Shown one piece after another: positions 44,047-53,800 of a stretch of DNA of 64,000 bases. The stretch is from Engelhardtia mirabilis (GTDB taxonomy: Bacteria > Planctomycetota > UBA1135 > GCA-002686595), in the NCBI RefSeq assembly GCF_007748095.1, contig NZ_CP036287.1, positions 3,348,001-3,412,000 on the forward strand. The letters run 5' to 3'. The notes under the pieces are model-generated. The model ran no database searches. It was not told the DNA's origin and was given only the letters and a program-made list of their open reading frames with translations. Made by a program: the position numbers and the translations under genes. Each line of letters starts with the position of its first letter. Position 1 is the stretch's first letter.

Positions 44047-44817
44047 ATGCTCTCCCTTCTTGAAAAGCGTCGTTACCGGGCCGTGTGGTCCGACCCTGCC
44101 CGCAAATTGCGAACTCTCGAGAGCTTCGCAGAGACCGAGGCCGACGGTGGGCACGACCTCGAGGTCGCCGCGCGCCGCGTGCAGGACGGCGACCTGCGCG
44201 AACACCTCCTGCGCCACGCCCGCGACGAACGCCGTCACGCCGACATGTTCCTGGAAGCGGCGGAACGCCACCGCCAGCGCACGGGCCTGGGGGCGCGGGG
44301 CGCGGACGAGGCGGACCGGGCCTACGACCTGTCGCGCGGTCGCAAGGACGAGGTTGACGCCCACGGCTTCTTCAAGGCCGGCCTGATCGACGAGCTGGGC
44401 GAGGTCTCGTACATCGCCATGGTCCACGTGGCCGAGCAGAAGGCCGCCAAGATCTTCGCCCTGCACCGCAGCCTGGTGGACGACGACCCGGAGCTGGCGG
44501 CGGCCTTCGATCAGATCCTGAAGGACGAGAAGTACCACTGCGCGTACACCGAGAAGTTCCTCGACAAGTGGCGCGGCGTGGGGCGTGAGAAGGAGGTCAA
44601 CGCCGGCCTGAAGTCCGCGCGGAGCTCGCGCTTCATCGGCGCTTGGCGCCGGCTGGGCCTGCGTTCCGGATCGCGCTTCTCGCAGTTCATGTTGTTCGTC
44701 ATGTACTGGACCGTCTTGCTGCCCTTTGGCGCCCTGGCGCGCCTGGGCAAGCCCAAGCCCGCCGTGCGCGAACTGAGCCAAAGCAACGCGCGCGAGCGGC
44801 TTTCCTCCCAGTACTGA
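44047..44817 (+). CDS. Ferritin-like diiron protein with C-terminal membrane helix
   Basis: The 256-residue protein is mostly helical, with two E-x-x-H iron-ligand motifs (ARDERRHADMF; KDEKYHCAYTEKFLDKW) and acidic partners in the intervening helices (LIDELGEVSYIAMVHVAEQK). This is the pattern of a ferritin-like/rubrerythrin-type diiron site. A membrane segment lies at about residues 215-235 (FMLFVMYWTVLLPFGALARL), followed by a Lys-rich tail. It ends 3 bp before the carbamoyltransferase-like gene, so the two are probably co-transcribed. Iron oxidation or oxygenase chemistry is possible, but no substrate is known. Confidence 0.8.
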   Translation: MLSLLEKRRYRAVWSDPARKLRTLESFAETEADGGHDLEVAARRVQDGDLREHLLRHARDERRHADMFLEAAERHRQRTGLGARGADEADRAYDLSRGRKDEVDAHGFFKAGLIDELGEVSYIAMVHVAEQKAAKIFALHRSLVDDDPELAAAFDQILKDEKYHCAYTEKFLDKWRGVGREKEVNAGLKSARSSRFIGAWRRLGLRSGSRFSQFMLFVMYWTVLLPFGALARLGKPKPAVRELSQSNARERLSSQY

Positions 44818-44820
44818 GCC

Positions 44821-46521
44821 ATGCGAATCCTCGGTATCTCCGCCTTCCATCGGGACTCGGCGGCGGCTCTGATCGTGGACGGACAGGTGGTCGCCGCGGC
44901 CCAGGAGGAGCACTTCACCCGGCTCGCTCGGGACAGCGCCTTCCCCACGCGCGCAATCCGCTTCGTGCTCGGTGAGGCGGGCGTGGAAGCTCCGGAACTC
45001 GACCAGGTGGTCTTCTACGAGAAGCCCCTCAAGAAGTTCGAACGGGTGCTGGTCAGCAACCTGCGCGCCTTCCCCAGGTCGTCGACGAGCTTCGCCAAGG
45101 GGCTCTTCGTGTGGCTCGGAGATCGCATCTGGATCAAGGACCGCATTGCCTCCGACCTGGGCGTGCCGGCGGACAAGATCCTCTTCGCGGAGCACCTACC
45201 GGCCATCGGCGCCTGCGCCATGGGAACCTCGCCGTTCGAGGAGGCGGCGGTGCTCGTCGTCGACGACGCCGGGGAGTGGAGCACGACCCTGCTGGCCCGC
45301 GCCGACGCCCAGGGTCTCGAGAGCCTGGTCGAGGTGCGCTACCCACACTCCCTGGGGCTGCTCGCGTCGGCGGTGACGCAGTTCCTGGGCTTCGCTCCGG
45401 GTGAGGACGAGGAGAAGGTCGAGGCCCTGTCGGCCCACGGCTCGCCGCGCTTCGCCGACGCGATCCGCGCTTGGATCCGCGACGAGGGCTGCCTCTTCGC
45501 CCTCGACGAGGGGGCCTTCCGGTTCAACTTCGAGTCCAGCCGCCTGTGGGGCGATGGCTTCGAGGCCGCCTTCGGGCCGCCGCGCTTCGCCGGCGAGCCC
45601 CTGCGCTACCAGGACTCCGATCGGCGGGATGCGGACCTGGCGGCCAGCCTCCAGGTCGTGCTCGAAGAGCGCACCCTGGCCCTGGCCGCCGAGCTGTACC
45701 GTCGGGCGCCGTCCAGGAACCTCTGCTTCGCGGGCTCGCTGGCGAAGAACCGGCGCCTGCTCGGGCGCCTGATGGCCGAGGGGCCCTTCGAGCGGGTCCA
45801 CGTCTCGGTGGTGCCGGGCAAGGCGGGCGGCGCCGTGGGGGCCGCGCTGCTGGCCGAAGAGGCGGGGGTGCTCAGCCGCCGCGTGTGCGAGTCCGGCTTC
45901 GTCGGAGAGTCGCTCCTGGGCCAGGCGGAGCCCGGCGCGCAGTGGCTCGAAGGCGATCCGGACGGCGTGGCCGAGGTCTCTCGCCGTCTGGTCGACGGTG
46001 AGCGCGTGGCCTGGATGCAGGGCGCGATCGAACTCGGCGGACTGAGCGGCCAGGGCCGCGTGGTCCTGGCGGACGCTCGTCCGCCCGAAGCCTGTGGCGC
46101 CCTCTTGCGGGCGGTTCAGCACGTCGAGCCCTTCCTGCCCTGCCGCCTGATCGTGCCCCGCGAGGAGGCCGAGCGTTTCGTCGAGCTGCCCGAAGGCTCC
46201 GACGCCGCCCTGGCGCGCGGTCAGCTGCGAGTCGCGGCCAAGCAGTCGCTCGTCGACGCGGCGCCCTCGTCCGTCATGGCCGACGGCACGACCTGGGTCC
46301 AAGTGGTGGATGAGCACAGCGCGCCGCGTCTGCACGCGGTGGTCCGCGCCTTCGGCGCGGCGACGGGCACCCCGCTGCTGCTCTGCACCGACTTCAAGCT
46401 GCGCGGCGCTCCGATCGTTCGCAGCGAGTCCGAGGGTCTCGATGCGTACATGCGGAGCACTCTGGACAGCCTGATTGCGGGTCCGCGGCTCTACCGACGC
46501 GAGGCGATTCCGAAGAAGTAG
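44821..46521 (+). CDS. Divergent NodU/CmcH-type carbamoyltransferase
   Basis: The 566-residue protein has the family's overall length and order. N-terminal features are GISAFHRDSAAALIVDG, VAAAQEEHFTRL, FPTRAI and VFYEKPLKKFERVL. SPFEEAAVLVVDDAGEWSTT (about 137-156) and AGSLAKNRRL (about 304-313) follow. Several family-defining residues are changed. The His-His metal motif reads EHLPA (124-128). The GDxG loop reads GKAGG (333-337, Lys334). The GRMEFGPRALG region reads GAIELGGLSGQG (401-412). The metal Asp148 remains. It may be inactive or have changed chemistry. Canonical relatives carbamoylate sugars or antibiotics. The neighbours include a DUF5989 gene. Confidence 0.8.
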   Translation: MRILGISAFHRDSAAALIVDGQVVAAAQEEHFTRLARDSAFPTRAIRFVLGEAGVEAPELDQVVFYEKPLKKFERVLVSNLRAFPRSSTSFAKGLFVWLGDRIWIKDRIASDLGVPADKILFAEHLPAIGACAMGTSPFEEAAVLVVDDAGEWSTTLLARADAQGLESLVEVRYPHSLGLLASAVTQFLGFAPGEDEEKVEALSAHGSPRFADAIRAWIRDEGCLFALDEGAFRFNFESSRLWGDGFEAAFGPPRFAGEPLRYQDSDRRDADLAASLQVVLEERTLALAAELYRRAPSRNLCFAGSLAKNRRLLGRLMAEGPFERVHVSVVPGKAGGAVGAALLAEEAGVLSRRVCESGFVGESLLGQAEPGAQWLEGDPDGVAEVSRRLVDGERVAWMQGAIELGGLSGQGRVVLADARPPEACGALLRAVQHVEPFLPCRLIVPREEAERFVELPEGSDAALARGQLRVAAKQSLVDAAPSSVMADGTTWVQVVDEHSAPRLHAVVRAFGAATGTPLLLCTDFKLRGAPIVRSESEGLDAYMRSTLDSLIAGPRLYRREAIPKK

Positions 46522-46543
46522 TAGCGGCGGGGAGTTCGCCCCC

Positions 46544-47515
46544 TCACCCGCGCTTCCTGCGGGCCACCAAGGCGACAAGACCCGCGTCGGGATCGTTCAG
46601 CCCCGCCAGCATCCAGCCCGCGCGCAGGCCCGTGCGCCCCAGGGCACCGGGGCGATCGGTGGCCTCGAATATCCCGCCGCGTCCATCCTGGGGCACCGGC
46701 GGCACGCTGCGGACCCACTCGAAGCCCAGGCCCTCCAGGGTTCGCAGCACGCCCGGCATCGGCAGGATGTGCTCGAGCGGGTGGTAGTACTGGTCCTGGA
46801 TCCAGATGCGCTTCTTCTCGTCGCTGAGGTCACGGCGACGCAGGATCGGATCGAGCAGCGCGATCGGCTTGCCGCGGACCTTGGACAGGCCCCGACGCAG
46901 GCAGTGGAAGGCCCGGCCCCAGGTCTCGTAGAAGCCGAGCAACAGCACGCCCCCCGGCGCAACGGCCCGCGCCACCGACGCGATCGCGCCCTCCGGGTCG
47001 GGCGTGTGGTGGACCACGCCGCGGCAGATGACGGTCTCGAAGCTGGCCTCGGCCAGGGGCAGGTCGAAGAGGTCCGCCCGCACGAATTGCAGGTTCCTGG
47101 TGTCCGTGCGCTCGCGGAAGGCGTCCCCGCAGGCCAGGGACTCCTTGCAGCCGTCGACCCCGAACACCTGGCGGTGGGGCGCGGAGAGGGCCAGGAAGGC
47201 GGCCAACTGGCCGGTGCCGCAGCCGCAGTCCACAACCCGCGCATCGGGCGGGATCGAGCGGTCCAGGGCCGCTAGAAAGCCGGATTTACGGGACCGATCC
47301 AAGATCGTGCCGGCGTCGTCCGCCGGCGCGTAGCCCGGGAAGGGCGAGTGTGTGTAGAACTCCTCGACCTCGGCGGCGCGCTGTTCGCGCTCGGTGGGGC
47401 CGAGAACGTCCAACAGGGCCCCGCGGCGAACGAAGCCGAGGGCACATGCAGGGCAGGCGGACTCGGACTCGATCGGTCCGAAACAACGGGGGCAGGTCGA
47501 TTGCACGGGACTCAT
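46544..47515 (-). CDS. SAM-dependent methyltransferase with N-terminal zinc ribbon
   Basis: The 323-residue protein begins with a CxxC...CxxC zinc-ribbon-like element (CPRCFGPIESESACPAC). A class I methyltransferase domain follows, with VVDCGCGTGQLAAFLA, VDGCKESLAC and an acidic GVVHHTPDPEGA loop, and ILLLGFYE-like LLLGFYETWGR. The arrangement suits UbiE/COQ5 or Bud23-type small-molecule methyltransferases. The substrate is unknown. It converges on the carbamoyltransferase-like gene across 22 bp and diverges from the DUF5989 gene. It could modify the product of that cluster, which is inference. Confidence 0.82.
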   Translation of the reverse strand: MSPVQSTCPRCFGPIESESACPACALGFVRRGALLDVLGPTEREQRAAEVEEFYTHSPFPGYAPADDAGTILDRSRKSGFLAALDRSIPPDARVVDCGCGTGQLAAFLALSAPHRQVFGVDGCKESLACGDAFRERTDTRNLQFVRADLFDLPLAEASFETVICRGVVHHTPDPEGAIASVARAVAPGGVLLLGFYETWGRAFHCLRRGLSKVRGKPIALLDPILRRRDLSDEKKRIWIQDQYYHPLEHILPMPGVLRTLEGLGFEWVRSVPPVPQDGRGGIFEATDRPGALGRTGLRAGWMLAGLNDPDAGLVALVARRKRG

Positions 47516-47576
47516 TGTGGGATCGCAGGGAGCGCGCTAGTCTCGTCCAAGACCTCGCCATTTGGGCGCTGAACCC

Positions 47577-47762
47577 ATGAAAGCCTTCTTTCGAGCCCTT
47601 GGTACCCGATCGTCGACGGCAGTCGAGTTGCTTGTCGGAGTCTGGAACAGCGAGTTCTGGTGGCTGGTGCCATTGGTCCTCGTGCTGCTCTCGGTTTCGA
47701 TCATCTTCGTTTTCTTGCAAGCCGCGCCCCTCGTGGCCCCCTTCGTCTACACGGTCTTCTGA
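47577..47762 (+). CDS. DUF5989 family small membrane protein
   Basis: The 61-residue protein has a short amphipathic N-terminus (MKAFFRALGT) and one membrane helix (FWWLVPLVLVLLSVSIIFVFL). A short C-terminal turn with PLVAPFVYTVF follows. This is the pattern of DUF5989 proteins, which are repeatedly found beside NodU-type carbamoyltransferases, SxtJ-like proteins and SGNH hydrolases. I assign it by pattern from memory of the family. The ATG at 47577 was chosen; the TTG at 47562 adds five residues. No SxtJ-like gene is visible here. The SGNH-like gene follows after 75 bp. Confidence 0.7.
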   Translation: MKAFFRALGTRSSTAVELLVGVWNSEFWWLVPLVLVLLSVSIIFVFLQAAPLVAPFVYTVF

Positions 47763-47837
47763 GCCGTCAGGCTTCTGGTCCGCTGGGCGCTTGCCCCAAC
47801 AGGTGGGAGCATTCCGTCGACCGACGAAAGCAATCGA

Positions 47838-49091
47838 GTGGTGCCCGCAGAGACGGCGGTCGAGCGTGACTCGACCGACGCTCGCGATGCGTCGGGGGCT
47901 CGAAGCGGGACCGATGGGAGTGGTTCGACGCTGACGAGTTCGTCGACACCCGCACGCGGCAGCTCGAGCCGCCGCGGTCCGAGCCGTCGGATCCGGTTGA
48001 TCGTGACCCTGGCGGCCCCGCTGGTAGGCCTGTTGCTGGTCGAACTGGGCTTGCGCGTGGTCGTCCTGACCGACATCGTTGCGGATGAAGCCTGGGCCCA
48101 ACCCCTGCGCGAACCGCTCAAGTACACCCGCCCGCGCTCACCCTCGGGGTCGGACTACTGGAAGCTGTTCTACGGGCAGAAGGAACCGCAGGAACGCTGG
48201 CTGCCCAGACGCCACCCGATCCTCGGTTGGATCCGCGAGGACTTCGATGCCCAGACCTACGAGCACGTCGACGAGGTCAACTTGGCCGGCAGGCGACCGG
48301 TCCTGCTATTCGGCTCGTCCTTCGTGCGCTGCCTGCCGCCGGTGGTGGACTGCCACGAGGATCTGCTCGAGCAGTCCCCCTGGGCCTCGGATCTGGCCCT
48401 CTTGAACTTCTCGGTCACTGGCTACGGGCTGGGGCAGGTGGGCACGCTGCTCAGCCTGGCCCTGCCGCGCTTTCGGGCCCAGAACCCGATCGTGGTGGTG
48501 GCGATCCAGATCGACGAGGACCTGGACCGCCTGACCCTGACCTTCCGCCACGGGCCCAAACCGAGCTTCAGCCTGAAGCAGGACAAGACCCTCGCCATCC
48601 ACGTGCCGGACGAGCTCGACGTGGATCGGTACCTGGCGCTGCATCCGCCGCAGATCACGAGCTACGCCTGGAACCACCTGTTGTTCGGAACCGAGCTGAT
48701 CCCCAACCCGCCGCGCGAGGGCTGGCGTGGGATGAAGCGGCACTGGCAGACGATCCTCCCGATCGTGCCCCGCATTCTCCTGCAGGTGCAGAAGGAGCTC
48801 GCGGGGCTGGACTACTTCGTGCTGCTGCTCGGCAGCCCGTCGTCCGTGGACCCGGACTTCAAGGGTGACTGGCGACACGCCGTCATGGCCGAGTCTCTCA
48901 AGGGACTCCAGGTACCCTACGTCTCTGCCCACGAGATGCTGCGCGAAGCCGTTCGCGGGGGAGCCCTGTCGGTCGACGACTTCTTCGACGCGGAGAACGG
49001 TCATCCCAACGAGCGCGGTGTCGCGCTGATCCAGCGTGCACTGGAACGTGGCCTGGCCGGCGACTTCGACCCCTTCACTTCCGCTCGCTAG
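47838..49091 (+). CDS. Membrane-anchored SGNH/GDSL hydrolase-like protein
   Basis: The 417-residue protein has a disordered Ser-rich N-terminus (1-55) and one membrane helix (LIVTLAAPLVGLLLVELGLRVVVLT). The external domain has an SGNH-like block I (LLFGSSFVRC, with Ser in place of the GDS Asp but the nucleophile-position Ser kept), a FSVTGYGLGQVGTLL strand-helix, VVAIQIDEDLDR and a C-terminal FFDAENGHPNERG with Asp and His. This is the usual partner of DUF5989/carbamoyltransferase clusters. An esterase acting on surface polysaccharide is plausible. The start is the GTG at 47838 or 47841. Confidence 0.72.
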   Translation: MVPAETAVERDSTDARDASGARSGTDGSGSTLTSSSTPARGSSSRRGPSRRIRLIVTLAAPLVGLLLVELGLRVVVLTDIVADEAWAQPLREPLKYTRPRSPSGSDYWKLFYGQKEPQERWLPRRHPILGWIREDFDAQTYEHVDEVNLAGRRPVLLFGSSFVRCLPPVVDCHEDLLEQSPWASDLALLNFSVTGYGLGQVGTLLSLALPRFRAQNPIVVVAIQIDEDLDRLTLTFRHGPKPSFSLKQDKTLAIHVPDELDVDRYLALHPPQITSYAWNHLLFGTELIPNPPREGWRGMKRHWQTILPIVPRILLQVQKELAGLDYFVLLLGSPSSVDPDFKGDWRHAVMAESLKGLQVPYVSAHEMLREAVRGGALSVDDFFDAENGHPNERGVALIQRALERGLAGDFDPFTSAR

Positions 49092-49159
49092 CGCAGGCTC
49101 ACTCGCCTTTCGGAAGCCCGACCCTGGCGGACTCGACGCACAACGGATAGGACCGGCGC

Positions 49160-49696
49160 ATGGTTGATGTCGAACGAGCGGGTCCGGAGCAATGGGAGCG
49201 GGTTCGGGCGCTGCGCCTGGCAGCCCTCGCCGATGTGCCTGATGCGTTCGGTCGGCAGTTGGCCGACGAGCGAGATCTTGATCCGGCGTTCTGGCGCGGT
49301 CGCCTCGAAGGGGCGCGGGCGGCGACGTTCCTGGCCTCGATCGAGGGGCGCGACGTGGGGCTCGTGACGGGCGCGCACATCGTGGCCGAAGTCGTCGGCG
49401 GCGATTCGCCCGAAGCTGCCGCCAGCGGCGGTGCGCCTCAGGTCGGTGCCGGCCTCTACAGCATGTGGGTGGAGGCCTCGGCGCGGGGCCGGGGCGTCGG
49501 GGATCGACTCGTGGAAGCCGTCGTCGATTGGGCGCGCCGGCGCGGATGCAGCCGGCTGTTGCTGGACGTTGGAGACGACAACGGTCCTGCGATCGGCCTC
49601 TACCTTCGCCACGGCTTCGCTCCCACGGGTCGGCGTAGTTGCCTGCCACCACCCAGGGAGCATGTCACCGAACACGAGCTGGCGCTGCGGCTCTGA
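49160..49696 (+). CDS. GNAT family N-acetyltransferase
   Basis: The 178-residue protein has the GNAT fold: an N-terminal beta/helix pair (WERVRALRLAALADVPDAFG) and the acetyl-CoA-binding motif SMWVEASARGRGVGDRLVEAVVDWARRRG. The final strand and loop read LLLDVGDDNGPAIGLYLRHGFAPTGRR. The substrate could be a small amine, an antibiotic or a protein N-terminus; none can be assigned. The ATG at 49160 gives the standard start. It ends 203 bp before the papain-like gene. Confidence 0.9.
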   Translation: MVDVERAGPEQWERVRALRLAALADVPDAFGRQLADERDLDPAFWRGRLEGARAATFLASIEGRDVGLVTGAHIVAEVVGGDSPEAAASGGAPQVGAGLYSMWVEASARGRGVGDRLVEAVVDWARRRGCSRLLLDVGDDNGPAIGLYLRHGFAPTGRRSCLPPPREHVTEHELALRL

Positions 49697-49743
49697 AGGG
49701 GGCTCGGTCACAAGCAGATCGGCCACAAGCTGGACTGATCGAG

Positions 49744-49794
49744 CTCCTGGATCGTCAGTCGATGGCCGCCGGGAGCGAGATCGTGATCCAGGAG
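49744..49794. repeat. 10-bp perfect inverted repeat upstream of the papain-like gene
   Basis: ctcctggatc at 49744-49753 and its reverse complement at 49785-49794 are separated by 31 bases. It lies between the GNAT and papain-like genes. It could be an operator or a long-looped RNA hairpin. Nearby, cacaagc occurs twice (about 49710 and 49725). Confidence 0.6.
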
Positions 49795-49899
49795 GTTCGC
49801 CCGGGCTCCGAGGACCGTTACCCCATTGGTGCACTCGCGGTCGGAAGCGTTCTGAGGGCGGGAGCAATCGGAAGGCGGGAGTATCCGGAGGAACAGACG

Positions 49900-50610
49900 A
49901 TGGCATCCAAGAAGAAGCTCAAGGGTGGCGCCCGGACCGGTGACGATCGATTGGACCGCGTGGTTCAGTTCGACGAGGCGAGCCGGGGCTACGCCATTCG
50001 TCAACGGAAGGGGCAACGCACCAGGCGCTCCTACACCTGGCGCTGCGACAAGTTCCTGGACCAGGGCGAGGAGGGCGCCTGCGTCGGCTTCTCGATCGGG
50101 CACGAGCTGTCGGCCCATCCGGCTCCGGTCCAGCGCATTGGCCCGAGCTTCTGTCGCAAGAAGATCTACTGGGAGGCCCAGCGCCGCGATCCCTGGGAGG
50201 GGGGCGAGTACCCCGGTGCCCGGCCGCACTACGGCGGGACGTCGCTGCTCGTCGGGGTCAAGGTCGCGCGCAGCATGGGTTGGTTCGAGGAGTACCGTTG
50301 GAGCTTCAGCTTCTCGAGCTTCCTGCTCGGACTCGGCTACCACGGCCCAGCGGTGATTGGGATCACTTGGCACGAGGGTATGGTCGAACCCGACGCCCAG
50401 GGCTTCGTGAGACCGACAGGCGGCGAGATCGGGGGCCACTGCATCCTCGCCAATGGCGTCGACGTGAGGGAGCGGACGGTCACCCTCCACAACTCCTGGG
50501 GCAAGAGCTGGGGCACGGGCGGCGAATGCAAGGTCCGCTGGCGGGACATGGAGGATCTACTCGCAGACAGCGGCGAGGCCGTGTTCTTCGTGGATCGCTC
50601 GACGCGTTGA
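49900..50610 (+). CDS. Papain-like (C1) cysteine peptidase without signal peptide
   Basis: The 236-residue protein has the full C1 catalytic set: oxyanion Gln55 and Cys61 in DQGEEGACVGFSIG, His180 in GGHCILANG and Asn198 in HNSWGKSWG. There is no signal peptide and no recognisable prodomain. The N-terminus is short and basic (MASKKKLKGG). It is shorter than most papain proenzymes. The start is supported by a strong Shine-Dalgarno-like ggagga located 7-8 bp upstream, which is unusual in this window. It may act in the cytoplasm. Papain-fold proteins of this form also occur in phages, so horizontal origin is possible but not shown. Confidence 0.8.
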   Translation: MASKKKLKGGARTGDDRLDRVVQFDEASRGYAIRQRKGQRTRRSYTWRCDKFLDQGEEGACVGFSIGHELSAHPAPVQRIGPSFCRKKIYWEAQRRDPWEGGEYPGARPHYGGTSLLVGVKVARSMGWFEEYRWSFSFSSFLLGLGYHGPAVIGITWHEGMVEPDAQGFVRPTGGEIGGHCILANGVDVRERTVTLHNSWGKSWGTGGECKVRWRDMEDLLADSGEAVFFVDRSTR

Positions 50611-50817
50611 GCCTGTCGGGGCCAGACGAACCGATTCTGCGCCGTGGGGGAGCCTCGCGCCCCCTCTGTCGGCGTGGGATGCCTGGAGTGCCGGTTCGCG
50701 TGCGGTCCATGTTCGTCCTTGGCGGGCCGTGTGCCTGTGACTAGTTTCGGACACCGCCCGTCGGTACCCCCGGACCGAAGTTGGCGGCCTGTTCTGGTTC
50801 CTGCCCGATCTAGCAAC

Positions 50818-53800
50818 ATGACGACTTCGAATCGCTCGCAGCTCGCGACCCTGGCAGCGTTCGTTCTGTCCGTAGCCCTTCCCTGCGGAGCTCTGACACA
50901 GGGTTCGTTCGTCAACTGGGAGCACCCCCACGTGCATCCCCTCGAACTGACTCCGAGCGGCGTGCGACTGTTGGCGGTCAATACCGCCGACAACCGGCTC
51001 GAGGTCTTCGATGCCTCCGGCGGCACGCTGGTGCCCCTTTGGCCCATCGACGTGGGCGTCGATCCCGTGTCCGTTCGCGCGCGCAACGACACCGAGGCCT
51101 GGGTCGTGAATCACGTCAGCGATTCGATCAGCATCGTGGACCTCGGCACCGGAGAGCTGAAGTGGACGCTGCCCACGGCTGACGAGCCAGCGGATGTGGT
51201 CTTCGCCGGCACGCCGCTCCGCGCCTTCGTGACGTGCAGCCAGGCGAACTTGGTGCAGGTCTTCGACCCTTCGAACCTGGCGCTGCCACCGGTCGAGATC
51301 GCTCTGGACGCCGAGGAGCCACGTGCCCTTGCCGTCTCGCCGGGCAGCGATCGCGTCTATGTGGCGATCTTCGAGTCGGGCAATGGAACCACGGTCCTCG
51401 GCGGCGACAAGGTCGAGGAGACGGTGCCTGCGGGGACGCTCTTCCCCCCCAACATCGTCGGGGAGCCGTTCACGCCCTACGGCGGTCAGAATCCGCCACC
51501 CAACAGCGGATCGAGCTTCTTCCCGGCGCAGAACCCGATCAATCCGCCGCCTCCGCGCGTTTCCCACGTCGTCAAGAAAGACGACCAGGGGCGCTGGATG
51601 GACGACAACGGTGCGGACTGGACCCAGTGGGTGTCCGGCAACGACGCCCCCCTGTCGGGGCGCATCGTCGGCTGGGACGTCAACGATTACGACCTGGCCG
51701 TGATCGAGACTTCAGATCTCTCGGTGAGCTACGTCAGGCGTCTGATGAACGTCGACATGGCCCTGGCCGTCAATCCGGTCGATGGGCGGGTGACGGTGGT
51801 GGGCACGGACGCCATCAACGAGGTGCGCTTCGAACCGAACCTGACCGGCATCTTTCTGCGCGTGCTGGCGGCGTTCGTGGACGTGGACCAAGCCGCGAGC
51901 TCGGTGGTCGACATGAATGCCGGTCACCTGGACTACTCGGTCGGCACCCTGCCCCAGACCGAGCGCGACAAGTCCATCGGTGACCCGCGGGGGATCGCCT
52001 GGAACGCCGCGGGAACCCGCGCCTACGTGACCGGGATGGGCTCCAACAACCTGATCGTCCTCGACAGCACCGGGGCCCGGGTCGGGCTGGCGCCGACGAT
52101 CGAGGTGGGAGAAGGGCCGACGGGCGTCGTCCTGCACGAGAGCGCGGGGCGGGCCTACGTGCTGAACAAGTTCGAGGCCTCGATCTCGGTGGTCGATCTG
52201 CAGTCGGAGCTCGAGACGGCGCGGGTCGACTTCTTCGACCCCTCGCCGCTCGCGATCAAGCTCGGCCGCAAGCATCTCTACGACACCCACAAGGGCTCGG
52301 GCCTGGGCCATGTGTCCTGCGGCTCGTGCCACGTGGACTCGCGGCTGGATCGACTCGTCTGGGACCTCGGCGACCCCGGAGGCGAGATGAAGAGCATCGC
52401 GGGTCAGAACCTCGCGGCGGGATTGCCCGTGTTCAGCTACGAGACCTTCGAGGACTGGCACCCGATGAAGGGGCCACTGCAGACCCAGACCCTGCAGGAC
52501 ATCATCGGCAAGGAGCCCTTCCACTGGCGCGGCGACAAGTTCGGGATCGAGGACTTCAACGGTGCCTTCGTCTCCTTGCAAGGTGATGACGCCGTGCTCT
52601 CGCCGACGGAGATGCAGGAGTTCGAGGACTTCCTGGCCACGATCACCTTCGCGCCCAACCCCAATCGCAACTTCGACAACAGTCTGCCCACCGCGCTGGA
52701 CGTCTCCGATCACCTGGCGACGGGGCGCTTCCACCTGCCCGCGGGTACGCCCCTGCCGCCGGGCAACGCGGAGATCGGGCTGCTGCGTTTCCGGCCGCCG
52801 GTGTTGCTCTCGAACAACAAGGCCTGTGCGACCTGCCACACCCTGCCCACGGGCTTCGGCACCGACCACACCTGGGACGGCACGGCCTTCGTGCCCCTGC
52901 CCCTGGGGCCCCTGGGCGAATCGCACACGATGCTCACCGCGAGCCAGACCCAGGCGGCCCACACAGTGCGCGTGGCGCCCCTGCGAAACGTGTTCGAGCG
53001 CACGGGCCTGAGCTACAACCGGGTCAACAACCGCTCGGGAGTCGGGATTCGCCACGACGGAACGATCGATGCCGTCGAACGCACCATCAGCAACCCGATC
53101 TTCACCGGAATCGACTCGGACCAGGACGTCGCCAACCTGGTCGCGTTCCTGATGTCCTTCTCCGGCAGCGAACTACCCCTTTCCGACGGGACCAAGCCTC
53201 TCGAACCACCCGGGCCCCTCTCGAAGGACACCCATGCAGGCGTCGGGCGGCAGGTGACCATCGAATCCCTGGCAACCACGTCACCCGAGCAACTCGCAAC
53301 GATCCAGACCATGCAGGCCATGGCGGATCAGGGTCGCGTCGGGGTCGTGGCCAAGGGACGCCGTGCGGGAGAGGAGCGTGGCTTCACCTACGTGGGCGCG
53401 GACCTGTGGCAGTCGGACCGGGCTTCGGAGCTCGTCTCCACGGCCATGTTGCAGTCGGGGGCCACACCCCAGGAGAAGATGGTCTTCGTTCTGGTGCCCC
53501 TCGGCACCGAGCTGCGCGTGGGGATCGATCGCGACGAGGACGGATTCCTCGATCGTGACGAGCTGGACGTGGCGGCGGATCCGGCCGATCCGCTCAGCAC
53601 CCCGGGAGCCTGTGTGGCAGCGATCCCGGCCGCTCCCGTGAATCTTGCGGCCAGTTCGCCCGACAAGTTTCAGATTCGGCTGACATGGAACGACCTCGCC
53701 GCGGACGAGACCTTCTACGAGGTCGGACGGTCCGTGGCCGGCGTTGGCAAGTTCGATCTGATTGCGCGACTGCCCGCCGATACGACGTCATTCACCGACA

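Noticed and set aside
49900..50610. Prophage remnant around the papain-like gene
   Set aside because: No integrase, structural, lysis or attachment-site sequence is visible, so phage origin is kept only as a possibility.
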